Source: Craspedostauros australis (taxonomy: Eukaryota; Bacillariophyta; Bacillariophyceae; Mastogloiales; Achnanthaceae). From it: a DNA stretch of 64,000 nucleotides. The notes under the pieces are model-generated. The model had not been told where the DNA came from, did no database searches, and saw nothing but the letters and a program-made list of their open reading frames with translations. This document shows positions 31,842-43,168 of the stretch, one piece after another. The translations under genes were made by a program, and so were the position numbers. Within the stretch, counting starts at the first letter, position 1. Each line of letters begins with the position of its first letter. The DNA is taken from contig JAMXDE010000011.1 in the NCBI GenBank assembly GCA_026770025.1, positions 62,001 through 126,000 on the forward strand. Reading direction: 5' to 3'.

Positions 31842-34637
31842 ATGGCAAAACAAAAGCGCAAGGGCGACAAAAGCAAGAGGCGTCATGGCAACCGAGACTA
31901 TGATGATGCCAACGACGATGTTGCGCTGGAGGATGATCGTTTCCGCGCCGCCGAGACGCGTCCACAATTCCAAAAGGTGAAGCAGCAAACATCCAAGGTG
32001 GTGCTCGATGATCGATTCGCTTCCGTGCTGACGGATCCAAGATTTCAGCTGGAGGGCCGTGATAAGTACGGTCGCAAGAAGAAGAGCAAGTCCAATACAG
32101 CCAAGGAGGAGCTGAGCGCATTTTACACCGTCGAGAAGGAGCGTGATGCCAACAATAGTGATGATGACGATGGTAAAGATGACGATGACGCATCGTCTAC
32201 TTCAGGCTCATCGGCGTCATCCGATGAAGGATCGGGTGATGATGGCAAACACAAGACGTCGGAAGCTGGCAAAGGCAAAAGCAAAGACGAGAGGAAGGAT
32301 GTAAGCAGTGACGACGACGCACCAGACAAGCCGGAGGATCCAAAGTCTCGCATCGCCTACCTGACCGCATTTTCCCGCGGTGAGTTGGATGTGTCATCAT
32401 CATCCGATGACGATTCCGTCAACTCGTCTGATGATTCCGTGGATGACGATGAATCCGTCGACGGTGAAGATCCCGTGTACGGTACGGCCGGTGTCCTGGA
32501 TCCATCCAACAAGGAGGATGATGAGGTCGACATCACGGATGCGGAATCGCCGTACCTCGTGGTGTGCAATGTGGACTGGCAGCATCTGCGCGCCGTCGAT
32601 CTGTACTCCATTCTATCAAGCTTCTCTCCTCAGGGTGCCGTCAAACACGTGCAGGTGTACACCAGCGACTTTGGCATGGAGCAGTTGGAGAAGGAGAAGA
32701 CGTACGGACCCGCAGGCATTTGGAAGAAGTCCAAGAAACCAAATCCAGAGGATGACGACGAAGACAACAGCAGTGCCGACGGTTCCAAACAGAGCAATGG
32801 CGACACCAGCAGCAGCGATGATGACGATTCCGTCAACTCCGACATGGATCAGGCCGACATGGAGCAGCGAATCTTGGACGACATCAACCGCGAGAATGCC
32901 AAGCAGAATTCCGACTTCGATCGCGAGAAATTGCGCGCCTACGAAGCCTCCAAGCTCAAGTATTACTTTGCCATCGTCGAGTTCAATTCCGCGCAAAGCG
33001 CCGACGTCGCCTACCAGGAGCTGGACGGGATGGAGTTTGAGCACTCCAGTTCCAAGATGGACATGCGTTGCATCGAGAGCAAGGATGTGGTAGACGTCAT
33101 CCAGGGTCGGCCGTTGCGAGATGAAGCACGATCCATTCCAAGCACGTACGATCCACCCGAGTTTGTGGTCAGCGCGTTGCAGCAAACCAACGTGCAGTGC
33201 ACGTGGGACACGGGCGATACCAACCGCCAAAAGGCCCTCACCAAGTACAGATCTGGTGGATGGGATGAGGATGAAGAGGCGGCTCTGCGCATCTACATGG
33301 CGTCTGACAATTCCAGCGATGACAGCGAAGAGGAGGACCAAGATAATGATAGCGATAGCGACGACAGTGACGATGATGGTGCCATGGGTGACAGCGGCGA
33401 TGCCAAACGCAGCAACGGTCTCAGTTCAAAGAAGAAGAAGAAAATCAAGGGCAAGCAGAAGAAAGGATCCAGGATGCGGAAGCTGTTGGGATTGATTGAC
33501 AGCAGCGACGATGAAGATGGCGGTTCCGATGACGACGATGACAAAGAGGCCAATGGATCAAGCGACGATGAGGACAGCAGCGACGACGACGAAGGCATTG
33601 CTGGTAGACGAACAGGTAGCAAGGGCGGTGACTACGATGATGACGTTGACGATGAAGAAGCTGCGGACGCGGAACGGCTGCGGGCGGAGCTGATGGCGTC
33701 GGATGATGACGATGACAGCGACGGTGATGTGGACATGCAAATGAAGTTCATCCCAGGCAAGAAGTCGTTGGAGGAGAAGATCCGTTCCAAGCTGGAAGGC
33801 TCGAAGGAGAAACCAAAGGAGCTGACACCGTGGGAGAAGTACCAAGAGAAGCGCAAGCAGAAACGGAAGGAACTGCGACAGGCGGCACGCAACAAGCGCA
33901 AGGACAGGATCGTGAAGGACAGCGATTCGGACATGCAGAGCGATGGCGATGCTAATGGGGGCGACAACAATGAGGACGACGACGACTTCTTCGCTCACAG
34001 CGATGGTGAGGACGAGGCCGCATACGCCAAGCAGAGGAAGGAGAAGCAGCAGCAGGAGAAGGAACGCAAACAGGAGGTCGTCAGAGATCAGCGCAAGTCG
34101 AAAGCGCAGCTGGAGCTGCTGCTGGCCGGCGAGGAAGAGGAGGAGAACATTCGCGACTACAACATGCGCGGCATCCAGCGCATCGACAAGAACAAGGACA
34201 AGAAACTGCGCGGCGCCCGCAAGAGGAAGGAGGCCAAGATGGCCAAGTCCGTGGTGGGAACGGAATTTGAGATCAACACGACCGACAGCCGTTTCTCCGC
34301 GGTTCTGGAAGGAGGCGACGACCGCTTCGGTATCGACAAGACAGCGACGCAGTACAAGGAGACGCCGGCCATGCGTGCCATCCTGAAGGAGCAATCCAAG
34401 CGCAGGAAGGAAAAGAAGAAGCGCAAGAAGAGAGAGGCGGCGACCAACGAAGAGTCCTCCACACCGGCCGGCGCCGACGCGGCGTCGCCTGGAAAGATCA
34501 AGAACAAGAGAGCAAGAATGGATGATGCCATTGGAGGTGACACGAAACGCGCGGCCAAATCTGGGAAGGGTGCGGACTTGAGCCTGCTGGTCAGCCGTCT
34601 GAAGCACAAGGTTGGTGGCAAGCGATCGGACCAGTGA
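31842..34637 (+). CDS. ESF1: ESF1-like nucleolar pre-rRNA processing factor
   Basis: The intronless 931-residue product is an ESF1 homologue, needed for early pre-18S rRNA processing in the nucleolus. Family blocks are DDRFASVLTDPRFQ near residue 47, SRIAYLTAFSRGELDVSSS (about 168), an RRM-like core starting LVVCNVDWQHLRAVDLYSIL (about 235), then YYFAIVEFNS and TYDPPEFVVSALQQTNVQCT. The C-terminus has the NUC153 motif TDSRFSAVLEGGDDRFGIDKT-like block near residue 816. Acidic Asp/Ser tracts separate the blocks, and Lys/Arg-rich stretches in the last third fit nucleolar targeting. The acidic repeats generate long artificial frames on the opposite strand. Confidence 0.95.
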   Translation: MAKQKRKGDKSKRRHGNRDYDDANDDVALEDDRFRAAETRPQFQKVKQQTSKVVLDDRFASVLTDPRFQLEGRDKYGRKKKSKSNTAKEELSAFYTVEKERDANNSDDDDGKDDDDASSTSGSSASSDEGSGDDGKHKTSEAGKGKSKDERKDVSSDDDAPDKPEDPKSRIAYLTAFSRGELDVSSSSDDDSVNSSDDSVDDDESVDGEDPVYGTAGVLDPSNKEDDEVDITDAESPYLVVCNVDWQHLRAVDLYSILSSFSPQGAVKHVQVYTSDFGMEQLEKEKTYGPAGIWKKSKKPNPEDDDEDNSSADGSKQSNGDTSSSDDDDSVNSDMDQADMEQRILDDINRENAKQNSDFDREKLRAYEASKLKYYFAIVEFNSAQSADVAYQELDGMEFEHSSSKMDMRCIESKDVVDVIQGRPLRDEARSIPSTYDPPEFVVSALQQTNVQCTWDTGDTNRQKALTKYRSGGWDEDEEAALRIYMASDNSSDDSEEEDQDNDSDSDDSDDDGAMGDSGDAKRSNGLSSKKKKKIKGKQKKGSRMRKLLGLIDSSDDEDGGSDDDDDKEANGSSDDEDSSDDDEGIAGRRTGSKGGDYDDDVDDEEAADAERLRAELMASDDDDDSDGDVDMQMKFIPGKKSLEEKIRSKLEGSKEKPKELTPWEKYQEKRKQKRKELRQAARNKRKDRIVKDSDSDMQSDGDANGGDNNEDDDDFFAHSDGEDEAAYAKQRKEKQQQEKERKQEVVRDQRKSKAQLELLLAGEEEEENIRDYNMRGIQRIDKNKDKKLRGARKRKEAKMAKSVVGTEFEINTTDSRFSAVLEGGDDRFGIDKTATQYKETPAMRAILKEQSKRRKEKKKRKKREAATNEESSTPAGADAASPGKIKNKRARMDDAIGGDTKRAAKSGKGADLSLLVSRLKHKVGGKRSDQ

Positions 34638-36522
34638 TTATCCGTAGATTCGACGATAATAATATTCTAGACGGAGAGAGAGAGCGCAGCCCAAGGAGAG
34701 CACGCGTCTGAACGAATTTGTGAGAACAACTCAATCAAGCCACCACCTGATGCTGGCATCGCGCCGTGGGTCGTCTTCGTCGCAAAGAAGGACCAACATG
34801 CCAAGCCTTTGCGACAAGGCCAGCGATATGTGTACACAAAAACAGCCTGTCTTCCAAAGCACGAACGTGCGGAAGGAGGATGGCCAACACTCAACGACCT
34901 ACGAATACGAGTATCATTCGGAGCGTCGCGGGAAACATGAAGCATGAGTCCTTGCATGCTGCTGCTGTTGGTGTCGGGGTGTGTGGCTCTTCTCTCTCTC
35001 TCTCTCGTTTTGTGAGGAGTTTGGATGGTGTCAACCAAGAGTATCATCACATCAACAATTCCGCACAATTAACCCGCGACCAATCCGTTGGCCATCACTT
35101 TGGCGCGTCATCCTGTACGTGAAAATGGTTGTGATGATCGTTGGATCGTGCGGGACACGTTTTCTTCGTTCGGAAGATGCCCAGACGTACCTGCCGCTTA
35201 CATCAGGCCCAACTGGAAAGCTGCGTTGCGGTCATGGTCATTCCTGTGGCTTCGCGTGTTTGTGCCTGGCTATTATTATCGCCGCAAAGGAGAGAACATG
35301 GGTGTGACATCGTTGTTGGAGGCGGCAAACCTTCGCCACCACGACGATGTGCGAGAAAGCTCGTGCGCCGACCACACCACTCCTTCGCGTATGCGTGTGG
35401 CACTTTGCGCATCACACACGATACCTACACGCACGCTCGAGCAACACGGGGCCGGTTTCGCTTTTTTCCTCGCTTTCGCGTCGCCATCCATCAGAAATTG
35501 CGTGAAACATGTGAAGGATGGTGGAGCCAACAACAACAACAGCAACAGCAACAGATCAAAATGCATCTTTCCCACAACTTTGTCCGTCGTTAACTAAATT
35601 CCGCTGAGATTTTTGTGCTTTGTGCGTCATTTTGTCGTAGTAGTGGTCTGCCGTGTTATTCTACCCGCTCCGTGCGTGAGTGGTACAAAGGAAACGCAGA
35701 CGAAAAAGCAGAGGAAGGCAGAGTCACAACAGCCTCACCGACGAAGACCTGGCGCCAACCTCAACAGACGCCATAAACTTCATTGTGACCAACAAGCAAA
35801 CCGACAAGAGCAGCATCCACCAAAGCATCTCCCGTTGATGCCGCTGCCGTCGTATCATCACATCCAGCAACAGTAGCAACAGCAACAGCAACAACGCAAG
35901 AGACAATCGCATTACCAGCGTCAAGCATAACCAACGGCCGTCGGAGTGAAAAGAGGAGGCACAGCAAGCAAGAAAGCAGAGGACAGCAGAGCAACAGAGA
36001 ACCAAAAGGCCCCGTTTCCGCATCCAACAACGCATCGCGACACTTGTGCCCGCATCCTCGACGAAATCGTCCATCGCAACGACGATTGCAAGAGGCGCTC
36101 TCTGCTCGAAGCCGCTTTGTTGGATCTGTGATTATTGGCAGACCGCTGGTGGCACCACGAAACTCCGCACGAACCAACAGCAGCAATAGTCACGAAGTTT
36201 CGCTTGGAGGCACACTCTCCCTTGTGACCAACAGAGTTCAGCATCGTTTCGCCGCATCACACACAAGAGCCAACAGAAAGGCCAACCAGGCGCAGAGAGG
36301 GATCGTCGAAGTTCCACAACAAAGAGAGAGTCAGAGAGCCTCCAAAATCTCAACACAGGCACAACGACAGCCACAAAGCACCACCACCTCGCCTCGCTTT
36401 GATTGACAACGCTTCTCGTCGGGATCGGCTCATCCACAGCACCATCGATACTCATACTAACAGACGCAGAGAAGGCGAAATCACACCACCGGACAGCACG
36501 CACAAACGCGACAACCAATTCG
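34638..36522. other. 1.9-kb gap between ESF1 and the kinesin gene
   Basis: No supported gene. It holds a short CT run near 34990-35007 and CAA/CAG-rich runs near 35530-35560 and 35865-35900. From about 35,700 the plus strand is rich in A and C and poor in T, as in a long unstructured 5' leader, so transcription of the kinesin gene may begin several hundred bases before its ATG. Confidence 0.45.
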
Positions 36523-39500
36523 ATGCCTCCAAACTACGACGCCACAACTGCTGCAAACTCAGGCAACGGCGACGCGCAATCATTGCTCTCGGCCGGGAAC
36601 AAATCAACACCCCTCACCATGGCGCCGCACTCGAATGGCCCCATCGGGGCTGGGACAAGGCCCGTTGCCGTTCCGCAAACCACAGGCGGGGCACCAGCAT
36701 CGTCACCGGCCAACACGCAATTCAAGATCGATCCGAATCTCATCCAAGCGCAAGTTATCAAAGGTAAGCGCAACGCATACGTTACAGCGTGGCACATGGC
36801 TGGCGATGATATCGTGTCTTGCTTTCCTTTGTCGCGCATCGTGATGCATTACAGCGCAGTGCAGTGCAGGGTATTGCCCTCTTCTGCCCATCCACATCGT
36901 CCTCTCTTGTCGGCTTCCCCCAATGCGCTCAGATGTTGGAACGAACACATCTAACAACGCGTGTGACCCATCCGTCGCTACATCCGTCCACCAATACTGT
37001 CATCTCTCTCTCTCTCTCATGCCCCCATCACAACCGCAATCATAACCACCACAGTGGCGATCCGATTAAAGCCACTAAACACGGTATCGTCGGATACGAA
37101 CGAAAGCGCCAAAGTTGGAGACGGCAACGCTTCTTCCTCCAAAAAGTCAAAACCCAGTGAAAAGAAGGCATGGACGTTACAGAAGTCAGGCGCGACCGAT
37201 TCCTTCATTCAGAACGGAGTTGTGCGCAAGGTGGAAGGACGGTCCGTGTTCCACTTCGATCAGATCTTTGACGAGGACACCAAGACGCCGCTGCTGTACA
37301 AGAGCCTTGCCCGCCCCATGGTCAAGAACGTCATCTCCGGACGTCACGGCACCATCTTCGCCTACGGCAGCACCGGCACGGGAAAGACCTTCACGATGCA
37401 AGGTGACGGCAAGGCCGCCAGCGGTCAGGCCGGCATCATCCAGCTCGTCGCCTCCGACTTGTTCCGCTTCATGAGGCAGGGCGCCGCCATGAGCAGAGAC
37501 TTCACAGTCAAGGTCTCCTACATCGAAATCTACAACGAGAAGATACGGGATCTCCTCTGCGAGACCAATCCATCCAAAAACAACACCAATCACAACAGCA
37601 TGATGACGGCATCGTCATCCGCGCCAGAGATCACGATACGGACGACCGCCAACGGCGACATCGCCGTCAACAGCACGCAGAAGGAGGTCGAGAACGTGGA
37701 CAATGTGCTCGAGCTCCTGATATCCGGCAACAAGTACCGCATGGTGGCAGAGACAGATCGTAACCTGCACTCTTCACGCAGTCATGCCATCTTCCGGCTG
37801 TCCGTGGAGAGCCGCAGCAAGGGCATGGCGTCCGTGGTCACCGCTCCAGATGCGGCGGGGGAGCTTGTGCGCATCTCGGATTTCAATCTGGTGGATCTAG
37901 CGGGATCGGAGAGTTTGAAGCATTCCGGGAGCAACACGGTAAGGCAAAGGGAAGGTATCAACATCAATCAGAGGTAAGTTCGCGGTGGCCGAAGGCGCAC
38001 ATGCGTGTGCGTATATGTATGTGTATGTTCGTGCGTGCGTGCGTGTGGTGGAACGTTTGGCTTGCGTGCTGGGTTACCATGATCGTGTGACCTAACCAAT
38101 GAACCATCTTATGCTCTGCTGTTACTGCTGCTATTGCCGCAACTTGGACCTCATATTGATGGCGGTGCTCCTGCCACCACCCATACTCGTGCTATGCGAC
38201 CGACATCAGTTTAATGTCGCTGTCTGGAGTCATTCACAGTCTCAGCACGCCAGCGAAGAAGAGACCGAAGTTCATCAGTTACCGTGATTCCAAATTGACG
38301 AGAATATTGCAACCACATCTGTCTGGTAATGCAGATATGGCCATCATCTGCTGCGCGTCAGCCGGCAAGTCCTCGCTGGAGGAGACGAGGTCGACGTTGC
38401 GGTTTGCCCATCGCGCCAAGCTCGTTGAGATGAAACCGAAGATCAATGAAATCGTCGACGACGGCGCCTTGATCAAGAAGCTGCAGGCTGAACTGGAGGC
38501 GGCGAAGCGCGCGCTGGAGGAGATGAAGGAGCAGCAGGAGAATGTGCAGTTCAACGCTCCCTCCACGCCTTCAGCGCAGCATCAGTCGTTGTCGTATGAG
38601 CCTGCCGCCATGTCCGGCGGTTCGGAACACAGCCATCCTCAAGAGGAAGAGTTCGCGACACCGGCCAGGCGGTACATCATGCCCAAGGATCATCAGCTGA
38701 GCACCTCCAGCACTCACAGCGCACAGGACCATGGACCATCGCGAATGGGCGGTGGAGGTGGTGGCGGCGGCGGTCCGTCTCGTGCTTACGTCATGCCAAA
38801 GGACCAAGCCATACCTGAAGCCAGCTCGTTCCAAAAATTCGTGAGCACCCCGTCGACGATGGGAATGTCCACTTCCATGGACAGCAACTTCACGCCCAAC
38901 GCAGCCTCACCCTTCCAACTTGACAACGTGCCGGATTCGGCATCGGCCAACGGCTCCGTCTTCCGGCCGATGAACGGAGGTCACTCACCGGATGTCAACA
39001 TGTCATCCAACTTGCTTTCGAAACCATTCCATGGATCACACGATGAGGACATTTCCGCGATCGCGGATGTCAGCAGCTCTTTCGAGGGCGGCACGATCAC
39101 ACCGCCGAAGAAGACGCTCAACGCTCTCGACTTTCCAATTCCGCAGCGCATGGACAGGACGGGAACGACGGCGGAGATGGAGGACGACAGCTTCGGGGGA
39201 CGTAGTGGTTCTCATCCAGACAACGCGGGACCGGAGGCCAGTTATGCGGAGGTATCCATCAAGTACGGGCACAGTGTGGTAAGCGCACCAGAATCGATTG
39301 CGGGACCAGGTGAACGATCGCGAACAGGAAGAACGACCGAGTCGGGAAACTTCGCACTGAGTGAGCCCAATGGAACCAACACGATATCATGGGACACTGT
39401 CAAGCTGGATGCACCGACCAAGGCGCACGTCGGCACACCTTTGCAGGTGCTGCGGAACCTGGAGAATAACGATGCCCCGATCCCGGTGGAAGTCACCATC

Positions 39501-39923
39501 ATCAAGGACGACGCACCGATCCACAAGGGCAATGCTTGTCTAACGGACCAGCTGGCCGACGCAGAGATGCGGTCGGACTTTCTGGAACGCAAGGTGGAGG
39601 CCGCTGATGACTTGGTGGAAGCTCTGTTCAAGGACTTGGAGCGAGCGAGGCTGTGCATCCATGATCTGGTGCATCGCAATGTCACGTTGGCGACCAAGGT
39701 GAAGGAGGCGAAGCGAGAGGGAACGAAGGAGGCGTATCAGGCAGGCGAGGTCGTGCTGGAGCAGTACTGGCTGCTGAAGGGATCGATGTATGCGAGTTTG
39801 TTCTTTTTCTTCACCGGTGGCTATGAACTCTTCACCGCCACCGTCATCATGATCTGGCTCATCATGGAATCGACCATTGTGAAGCCGCATCCAGACACAA
39901 CTGTACAAGAAGAGCTTGAATAA
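36523..39923 (+). CDS. Kinesin with N-terminal motor and C-terminal membrane tail
   Basis: Three exons (36523-36763, 37055-37973, 38210-39923) give 957 residues. Junctions restore VIK-VAIRLKPLN at the motor start and GININQ-SLMSLSG in the switch II region, both standard for kinesins. The motor has AYGSTGTGKTFTMQG (about 186), NLHSSRSHA and NLVDLAGSE (about 359), closest by eye to kinesin-7/CENP-E types. A short coiled coil follows (LIKKLQAELEAAKRALEEM, about 470), then about 350 residues of Ser/Pro/Gly-rich linker, a second helical stretch, and a strongly hydrophobic segment near residues 914-942 (SLFFFFTGGYELFTATVIMIW) just before an acidic end. The start ATG opens MPPNYDAT; the frame extends upstream only via TTG. 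The tail suggests the motor is anchored directly in a membrane, which is rare among kinesins. It is convergent with the next gene, 112 bp away. Confidence 0.93.
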
Positions 39924-40035
39924 GATTAGACGAGGGATTTATGTGTACGTCCTATTAGACATAGTGTACACACGTTGCGCTTGAGTACTTGCTGTACTCG
40001 AAGATAGCACTTGCCTTACATCACAACAGAACGCG

Positions 40036-41268
40036 TCACAATGTCGCAGCATGAAGCGTGATGTTGACGACGGAATGCGATGGTTTGAGTTCGGGCTCCA
40101 GCGTGAGCCCTTCTTCTCGTAAGATGGGGGCGGCATCTTCCAGAAGCTTCGGCAGATGGTCTTCCAATATCTGTATCATGTCCGGCGCTAACGTCGCCTG
40201 CACGTGAAGACCATCTTCGGCGTACGGCGTATCAGGAAGTTCCAATTGCAGCAGATGCAGGCACGTGCGCTCCGGCTGCAACCCCCATCGCCGCCTCCAC
40301 TCCCGATTGAGCTTGGAGTTGCCATGTGACGAGTCTCCAATGATGGGATGCGACAAACCGTTCAGATGCCGCCGAATCTGATGCCACCGTCCCGTCTTGG
40401 GTCGGGCCAACACGAGACTGGCGCGCGGACGATCGATCGCACCGTTGCCATTGTCCTGCCCCGCGATGAACCGAAACGAAGTCGTGGCATTGTTGAGCAC
40501 GCCATTCTCATCCTTGATGGGCCGCGTGATCTCAAACCAACCTTCGGTCTGGAAGTTGCGACCATGCAAGATCCCTTCACCCCGCACCAGCGCGATGTAC
40601 GTCTTGGTGGCATGCACCATGGCTTCCTGGAAGGTGGCCGTGGCGTTGTTGCCATCGGCGTCGCTCTTGGACAGCGCACACAAGAGACAGCCGCTGGCAC
40701 CGCGATCCAACCGATGCACGAGATTGACGCGTTCGCCGACGGCCTCGCGCGTGCGCTGCAGCATGGGGAACTCGATTTCGGCGCGATTCTTGGATCGCGA
40801 CCCGCTCCATGCGCTGTGGTGACAGACGGTCGATGGTGGCTTGTTCACGACGACGTGGTGCTGGCCACGATCCACGATCTCGACCGTGCCTTTGAAGGTC
40901 GTGGCGGGGTCGTCTTCATTGGAGTCGTCCGTGGATGAGTACGTCGATGTCGTGGACTGTGATACAGGCAGTCTCAGCTTGTGTTTGTGCTCGGCGTGAT
41001 GAATGCGGTGATGAATGTGAGCACCCGCAACATGGCCAGAAGTACACGCCCGCGATGATGGATGCGCTCTGTGCTCATGAACTATTGCTGGCCGTGGAGT
41101 CCACGCTTCGCTGTCTGTCACCAATCCCAACAACAATGAGCAGAGCGCGACGCAACCCACGATGACGCACATTCGACTGGTTCCTCTCTTCCTACATGCT
41201 TGATTCATTGTCACCATCTTCAATGTTGCCCCTAATGTTCTGTGTTGCCATTGCACTTTCCATTCCAT
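40036..41268 (-). CDS. RluA/TruC-like RNA pseudouridine synthase, likely plastid
   Basis: The 410-residue product is a pseudouridine synthase. The catalytic block is VHRLDRGASGCLLC, with the active Asp in HRLD. The strand GRWHQIRRHLNGLSHPIIGD followed by HGNSKLN resembles TruC, which modifies tRNA position 65. The N-terminus has a hydrophobic signal (about residues 34-50) ending SEA/W; an aromatic residue right after the cleavage site is the plastid-entry signature of algae with secondary plastids. Translation could instead begin at ATG codons 18 or 21, just before the signal. The first ATG overlaps the outer edge of the divergent gap shared with the cyclophilin gene. The exact RNA target is not determined. 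Confidence 0.9.
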   Translation of the reverse strand: MEWKVQWQHRTLGATLKMVTMNQACRKRGTSRMCVIVGCVALCSLLLGLVTDSEAWTPRPAIVHEHRAHPSSRACTSGHVAGAHIHHRIHHAEHKHKLRLPVSQSTTSTYSSTDDSNEDDPATTFKGTVEIVDRGQHHVVVNKPPSTVCHHSAWSGSRSKNRAEIEFPMLQRTREAVGERVNLVHRLDRGASGCLLCALSKSDADGNNATATFQEAMVHATKTYIALVRGEGILHGRNFQTEGWFEITRPIKDENGVLNNATTSFRFIAGQDNGNGAIDRPRASLVLARPKTGRWHQIRRHLNGLSHPIIGDSSHGNSKLNREWRRRWGLQPERTCLHLLQLELPDTPYAEDGLHVQATLAPDMIQILEDHLPKLLEDAAPILREEGLTLEPELKPSHSVVNITLHAATL

Positions 41269-41593
41269 GCGATGGGTGGTGTTCTACACTGCGAGTAGCC
41301 GCAGAGTAGCCGCACAAGATGTTAATGTGATGGGAGATGGTTGGAGCGTGGATCTTCGGAATCGTGGATACTCCACCACTTGCCTGTCTGCGCTTCGACC
41401 GTCGGTGTCAAATCAACAAACGCAAACTTCAACCGTGCCAGATGTGCAGAAAGGAGGGAGGAACGTGACCATGGTGATGGCAATGGCGCCGCTGCGAGCG
41501 CAGCATCCACTCCACCACACTCGTACACCAACGGGAGACAAGCAACTTCGCACAGACACTCAGCCAAATCAACCGAACGTGGCACTATTCACC
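41269..41593. promoter_or_regulatory. Divergent promoter, pseudouridine synthase / cyclophilin
   Basis: This 325-bp gap separates two genes transcribed away from each other, both apparently for plastid proteins, so it may drive both. Open frames run through it on both strands, but they lack conserved sequence and end in the true starts. Confidence 0.55.
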
Positions 41594-42502
41594 ATGTATC
41601 AGTCAAGTTCTGTGAGGAGGGGCGCCATCCTGGTGGCAATCGCGTCACTGATGGTGCTGATGGCATCGGTGGATGTCACATCAGCGTTCTCTACTCCCAA
41701 TACTCGTAGCATCCAATCGAGATCGTTGGGATCGGCAACAGCTCTCTTTGCGCAGGAGGAGACAGCAGGACAGGAGCCTTGCATCCGCGATGCATCGGCG
41801 GACGCCGCCGACCGACGATCGTTTCTGCAAACCGCGATGGCATCCTCGTTGGCGCTGATGTCCACCACAGCACCTGCCCACGCCGCCTATATCGACCCGG
41901 CCATCGACGCGCCCAAGATCACGCAGCGCGTCTACCTCGATGTCAGAATAGGTGGCAAGGAGACCGGCAGGATCGTGATCGGCCTCTACGGCGACGTCGT
42001 GCCGCGCGTTTGCAACAACTTCGTCGAGCTGTGCAAATCCAACGCCTACGGCGGCACGACGTTCTACCGCGTTCTGGCCGACTACTCCATCCAGGGCGGG
42101 GCCATCGGCGATGCCAGCGGCAAGACGGGCAAGGCCTTCAATGGCAAGCCCTTCGAACCCGACAACTACAACATCAAGCACACGCAGCAGGGCATCGTCA
42201 GCATGGTGCGCGGACCCGGCGGCGCCGTGGATTCCCGATTCTTCATCAGCTGCGTCGCCGATGCGGGATGGGCCGACGATCGGTACGCGGCGTTCGGTAT
42301 CGTGGAGGAAGGATACGATTTCGTCCGGAAGATCGAGAAGGTCGAAGTGCAGCCGCCCAAGAACGCGCCCAAGGTGGAAGTGTCGATCCTGGCCAGCGGG
42401 ATTGTGGGAGAGGATCCCGTTTCCGCGGCGGCGGCCAACGATGTGGCAGTCACGTCGACCACGACGGAGACAGTCACGTCCACGATATTCGCGATCAATT
42501 GA
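41594..42502 (+). CDS. Thylakoid-lumen cyclophilin-type isomerase
   Basis: The 302-residue product carries a three-step address: a signal peptide ending TSA/FST (ASAF-type plastid entry), a transit segment, and a twin-arginine lumen signal, DRRSFLQTAMASSLALMS, with cleavage at AHA/A. The cyclophilin domain follows (RVYLDVRIGGKETGRIVIGL to the C-terminus). Compared with human cyclophilin A from memory, the catalytic Arg (FYRVL), QGG, the Phe of RFFIS and the Trp of AGWADD are kept. Three active-site positions differ: Phe60 is Tyr, Gln111 is Arg (DSRFF) and His126 is Tyr (DRYAAFG). Isomerase activity may therefore be weak and the protein may act as a chaperone for photosynthetic complexes. ATG 41594 is chosen because the signal peptide starts there; the frame continues upstream without any targeting logic. 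Confidence 0.93.
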   Translation: MYQSSSVRRGAILVAIASLMVLMASVDVTSAFSTPNTRSIQSRSLGSATALFAQEETAGQEPCIRDASADAADRRSFLQTAMASSLALMSTTAPAHAAYIDPAIDAPKITQRVYLDVRIGGKETGRIVIGLYGDVVPRVCNNFVELCKSNAYGGTTFYRVLADYSIQGGAIGDASGKTGKAFNGKPFEPDNYNIKHTQQGIVSMVRGPGGAVDSRFFISCVADAGWADDRYAAFGIVEEGYDFVRKIEKVEVQPPKNAPKVEVSILASGIVGEDPVSAAAANDVAVTSTTTETVTSTIFAIN

Positions 42503-43168
42503 TTCCGTCTCGGTATGGTCGGAAGGTGTCCAAGAATGAAGCGCATTCAAGGTGTGCGCGCGATTGGATCTGGTGGCATCCTCTCTATAATAGAGTGTTC
42601 TGAAGAGAGTGGAGTGACATGCGCAGGTACTTGTGCAAGTACAGCATGTAGTTGTACTCTTCATCATGCTTCAGTGTTCATGCTGGTCCCAACAATTCTA
42701 ATGGTTGGTCTTTCCCAACAGAGCGCGTGGCGATTGTTTGTACTTGACGTAGATTGATGTTGTTGATGATAGTGCTCTGCCATACTCATAGAAGCATGGA
42801 TACTGATAGAAGGATGCGCTTGCGTGCTGTGCAATGGCGCAGGTGTGGTGTACCATAGGGAGCGGTGAAGAGGAGGCCGCCATGCGCCCTTTGGTGTCAT
42901 TGGGCACCGTTTCTCTACATTCGTTGAAAGGCTCCTTGAACACGACAAAAAAGATCAAGAAAGTGGTGGCGCGATCTTTCTTCGGTTCTGCGTTGTGTTG
43001 TGTTGGAATTGATGATGATGGCGAAGCACAGCTGTTGGCGCACTGATCAGCCATCGTCACACAAGAAAGGATTGCACAAGTGGAAGGAATGGAAGCAACA
43101 GACAGACTGCTACACAATTATATTATATCACACCATTGACCACTTGCAACCAGAGAGCTTGAGCGAAG
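42503..43168. promoter_or_regulatory. Gap between the cyclophilin and NDUFAF5 genes
   Basis: This 666-bp stretch contains the cyclophilin 3' end and the NDUFAF5 promoter. A near-palindromic CTCTATAATAGAG lies near 42584-42596. No coding content was recognised. Confidence 0.45.

Noticed and set aside
33558-34607. Long Leu/Val-rich open frames opposite ESF1 (similar ones lie opposite Obg, DNA2 and NOL8)
   Set aside because: They are reverse readings of acidic or Lys-rich repeats in the true genes, producing artificial hydrophobic or Ser-rich peptides.
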